NCBI GenBank assembly: GCA_038237665.1
Contig: JBBRYK010000029.1
Span: 1-32,647 of the forward strand
DNA from: JBBRYK01 sp038237665
GTDB taxonomy: Bacteria; Actinomycetota; Thermoleophilia; Gaiellales; Gaiellaceae
Direction of reading: 5' to 3'
Length of the DNA stretch: 32,647 bases
The notes beneath the pieces were generated by a model. The model was not told the DNA's origin, did no database searches, and worked only from the letters and a program-made list of their open reading frames with translations. The position numbers and the translations under genes were made by a program. Below are positions 31,984 to 32,647 of this stretch, piece by piece. Each line of letters starts with the position of its first letter. Position 1 is the stretch's first letter.

Positions 31984-32582
31984 TGCGTCGTCCTGAGCGT
32001 CGCGCTGTTGGCGTAGTTGTACTGCCGGGCCTGCGAGCCGTTCGGAGAGACGCTGACGCTGATCTTCACGGTGCGGACGCTGGCCGCGGTCGCGGTCGCC
32101 GCCCCGTTCCCGTCGAGATAGGTGAACACGGCGCTGTTCCTCACGGACCCAACCTGCGTCACCCAGGCGGTGCTCGGAGGAGTCGACCAGCCCAGCACCC
32201 AAGGCGACCCGTCGGTATCCGTGCTGGTCGTGACGGCGCGCTGGAGGTTGTGGCTGACCAACTGGTAGGCGATTCGGCGCATGTGGTAGCTCGAAACCCG
32301 GTCCGGAGACAGGAACTGGAGCGTGGTCGCGGTCATGACCTCAATCGGCACCGTCGAGTCCCCGTTCGTCGCCGCGCGAAGATCCTCGGCGAGCTGGTCG
32401 ACCGTGCCACGCACCTCGGTCTGGAGGATGCTTTCCTCCTGAACCTCGTTGCTGTGCTTGACCGTGGACGCGAAGACCTGCGAGAAGATCGCGATCAGCA
32501 CCCCGAGCACGGTCATCGTGATCAGCAGCTCGAGCAGCGTGGTGCCGCGCTCGTTCCGGAGTTGGCGTAGAAGCCGGCTCAT
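31980..32582 (-). CDS. PilW-like minor prepilin
   Basis: The 200 residues start MSRLLRQLRNERG/TTLLELLITMTVLGVLI: a class III signal with Gly before the cleavage site and Glu at +5, followed by the pilin helix. The rest is a Thr/Ser-rich globular domain (TEVRGTVDQLAEDLRAAT). The ATG overlaps the upstream gene stop and its own stop overlaps the PilX-like start, so it is one of a coupled minor-pilin run. Confidence 0.85.
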   Translation of the reverse strand: MSRLLRQLRNERGTTLLELLITMTVLGVLIAIFSQVFASTVKHSNEVQEESILQTEVRGTVDQLAEDLRAATNGDSTVPIEVMTATTLQFLSPDRVSSYHMRRIAYQLVSHNLQRAVTTSTDTDGSPWVLGWSTPPSTAWVTQVGSVRNSAVFTYLDGNGAATATAASVRTVKISVSVSPNGSQARQYNYANSATLRTTQ

Positions 32583-32647
32583 GGGGCTGGGCAGCTGGCG
32601 CTGTTGAAGGTGAGCGTCTGGTTGTTCGCGCCGCTGGCGATCGTCAC
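32579..32647 (-). CDS. C-terminal 22 codons of an upstream gene, probably a prepilin
   Basis: The window ends inside a frame reading VTIASGANNQTLTFNSASC and PAP before TGA at 32579-32581. That TGA overlaps the pilW-like ATG (ATGA). A beta-strand-rich end with one Cys, in a minor-pilin cluster, suggests another prepilin-like protein such as a PilV/GspI or GspH type. Only context supports this. Confidence 0.5.
   Translation of the reverse strand: MTIASGANNQTLTFNSASCPAP

Noticed and set aside
30769..32016. Plus-strand frame of 415 codons
   Set aside because: Antisense of the PilX-like gene; Val/Arg/Gly-rich shadow.

Overview
The window is GC-rich DNA with dense, mostly minus-strand, translationally coupled genes (many ATGA, GTGA and TGATG junctions) and frequent GTG or TTG starts. 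Ribosomal and RpoB sequences, a tRNA-Met ending in U72-A73, and many GTG starts point to an Actinomycetota chromosome. The type IV pilus cluster and the zinc-ribbon/cyclase/TPR regulator would fit a deep-branching class such as Thermoleophilia. That placement is an inference and was not tested by a search.

Left part (1-10.95 kb), mostly minus strand: the transcription/translation core rpmG-secE-nusG-rplK-rplA-[L10-leader-like RNA]-rplJ-rplL, and the first 452 codons of rpoB. The usual rplL-rpoB adjacency is broken. About 5 kb lies between them, holding two small secreted proteins with a 'CHKT...HGD...C' domain, a large plus-strand adenylate cyclase/AAA ATPase/TPR protein that reads head-on against the operon, and the decayed remnant of a third CHKT gene. 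A hairpin after rplL suggests that the ribosomal operon ends there and that rpoB has its own promoter. Upstream of rpmG sit tRNA-Met, an HNH-type protein whose frame runs into the tRNA, and a 45-residue zinc ribbon.

Middle part (11-19.5 kb): a plus-strand exporter operon with one ABC ATPase and four ABC-2 permeases, which form a duplicated pair of pairs, every junction overlapping by 4 nt. It converges on a 954-residue secreted multidomain protein. Beyond that are a 51-residue membrane peptide gene, a Tat-exported beta-propeller and a possible 60-residue protein.

Right part (19.5-32.6 kb), all minus strand: a type IV pilus locus. In transcription order it has prepilin-like genes (the first cut by the window edge), pilD, pilB, a secreted P-domain/fibronectin-like protein, a membrane-anchored thioredoxin-fold protein without cysteines, an 82-residue partner, then pilT-pilM-pilN-pilO-pilP-like-pilC. 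PilM has an unusual 280-residue N-terminal extension with three copies of a short basic/aromatic motif.

The most interesting signal is regulatory. Five transcription units in the pilus locus have (G/A)CCGATA(G/C) 7-14 nt before the start codon. Four of the five also have TAAA or TCAA 15-16 bp further upstream. This matches the FliA/SigD/WhiG (sigma-28) promoter consensus and suggests that a sigma factor family best known for flagella and sporulation controls a type IV pilus regulon here.
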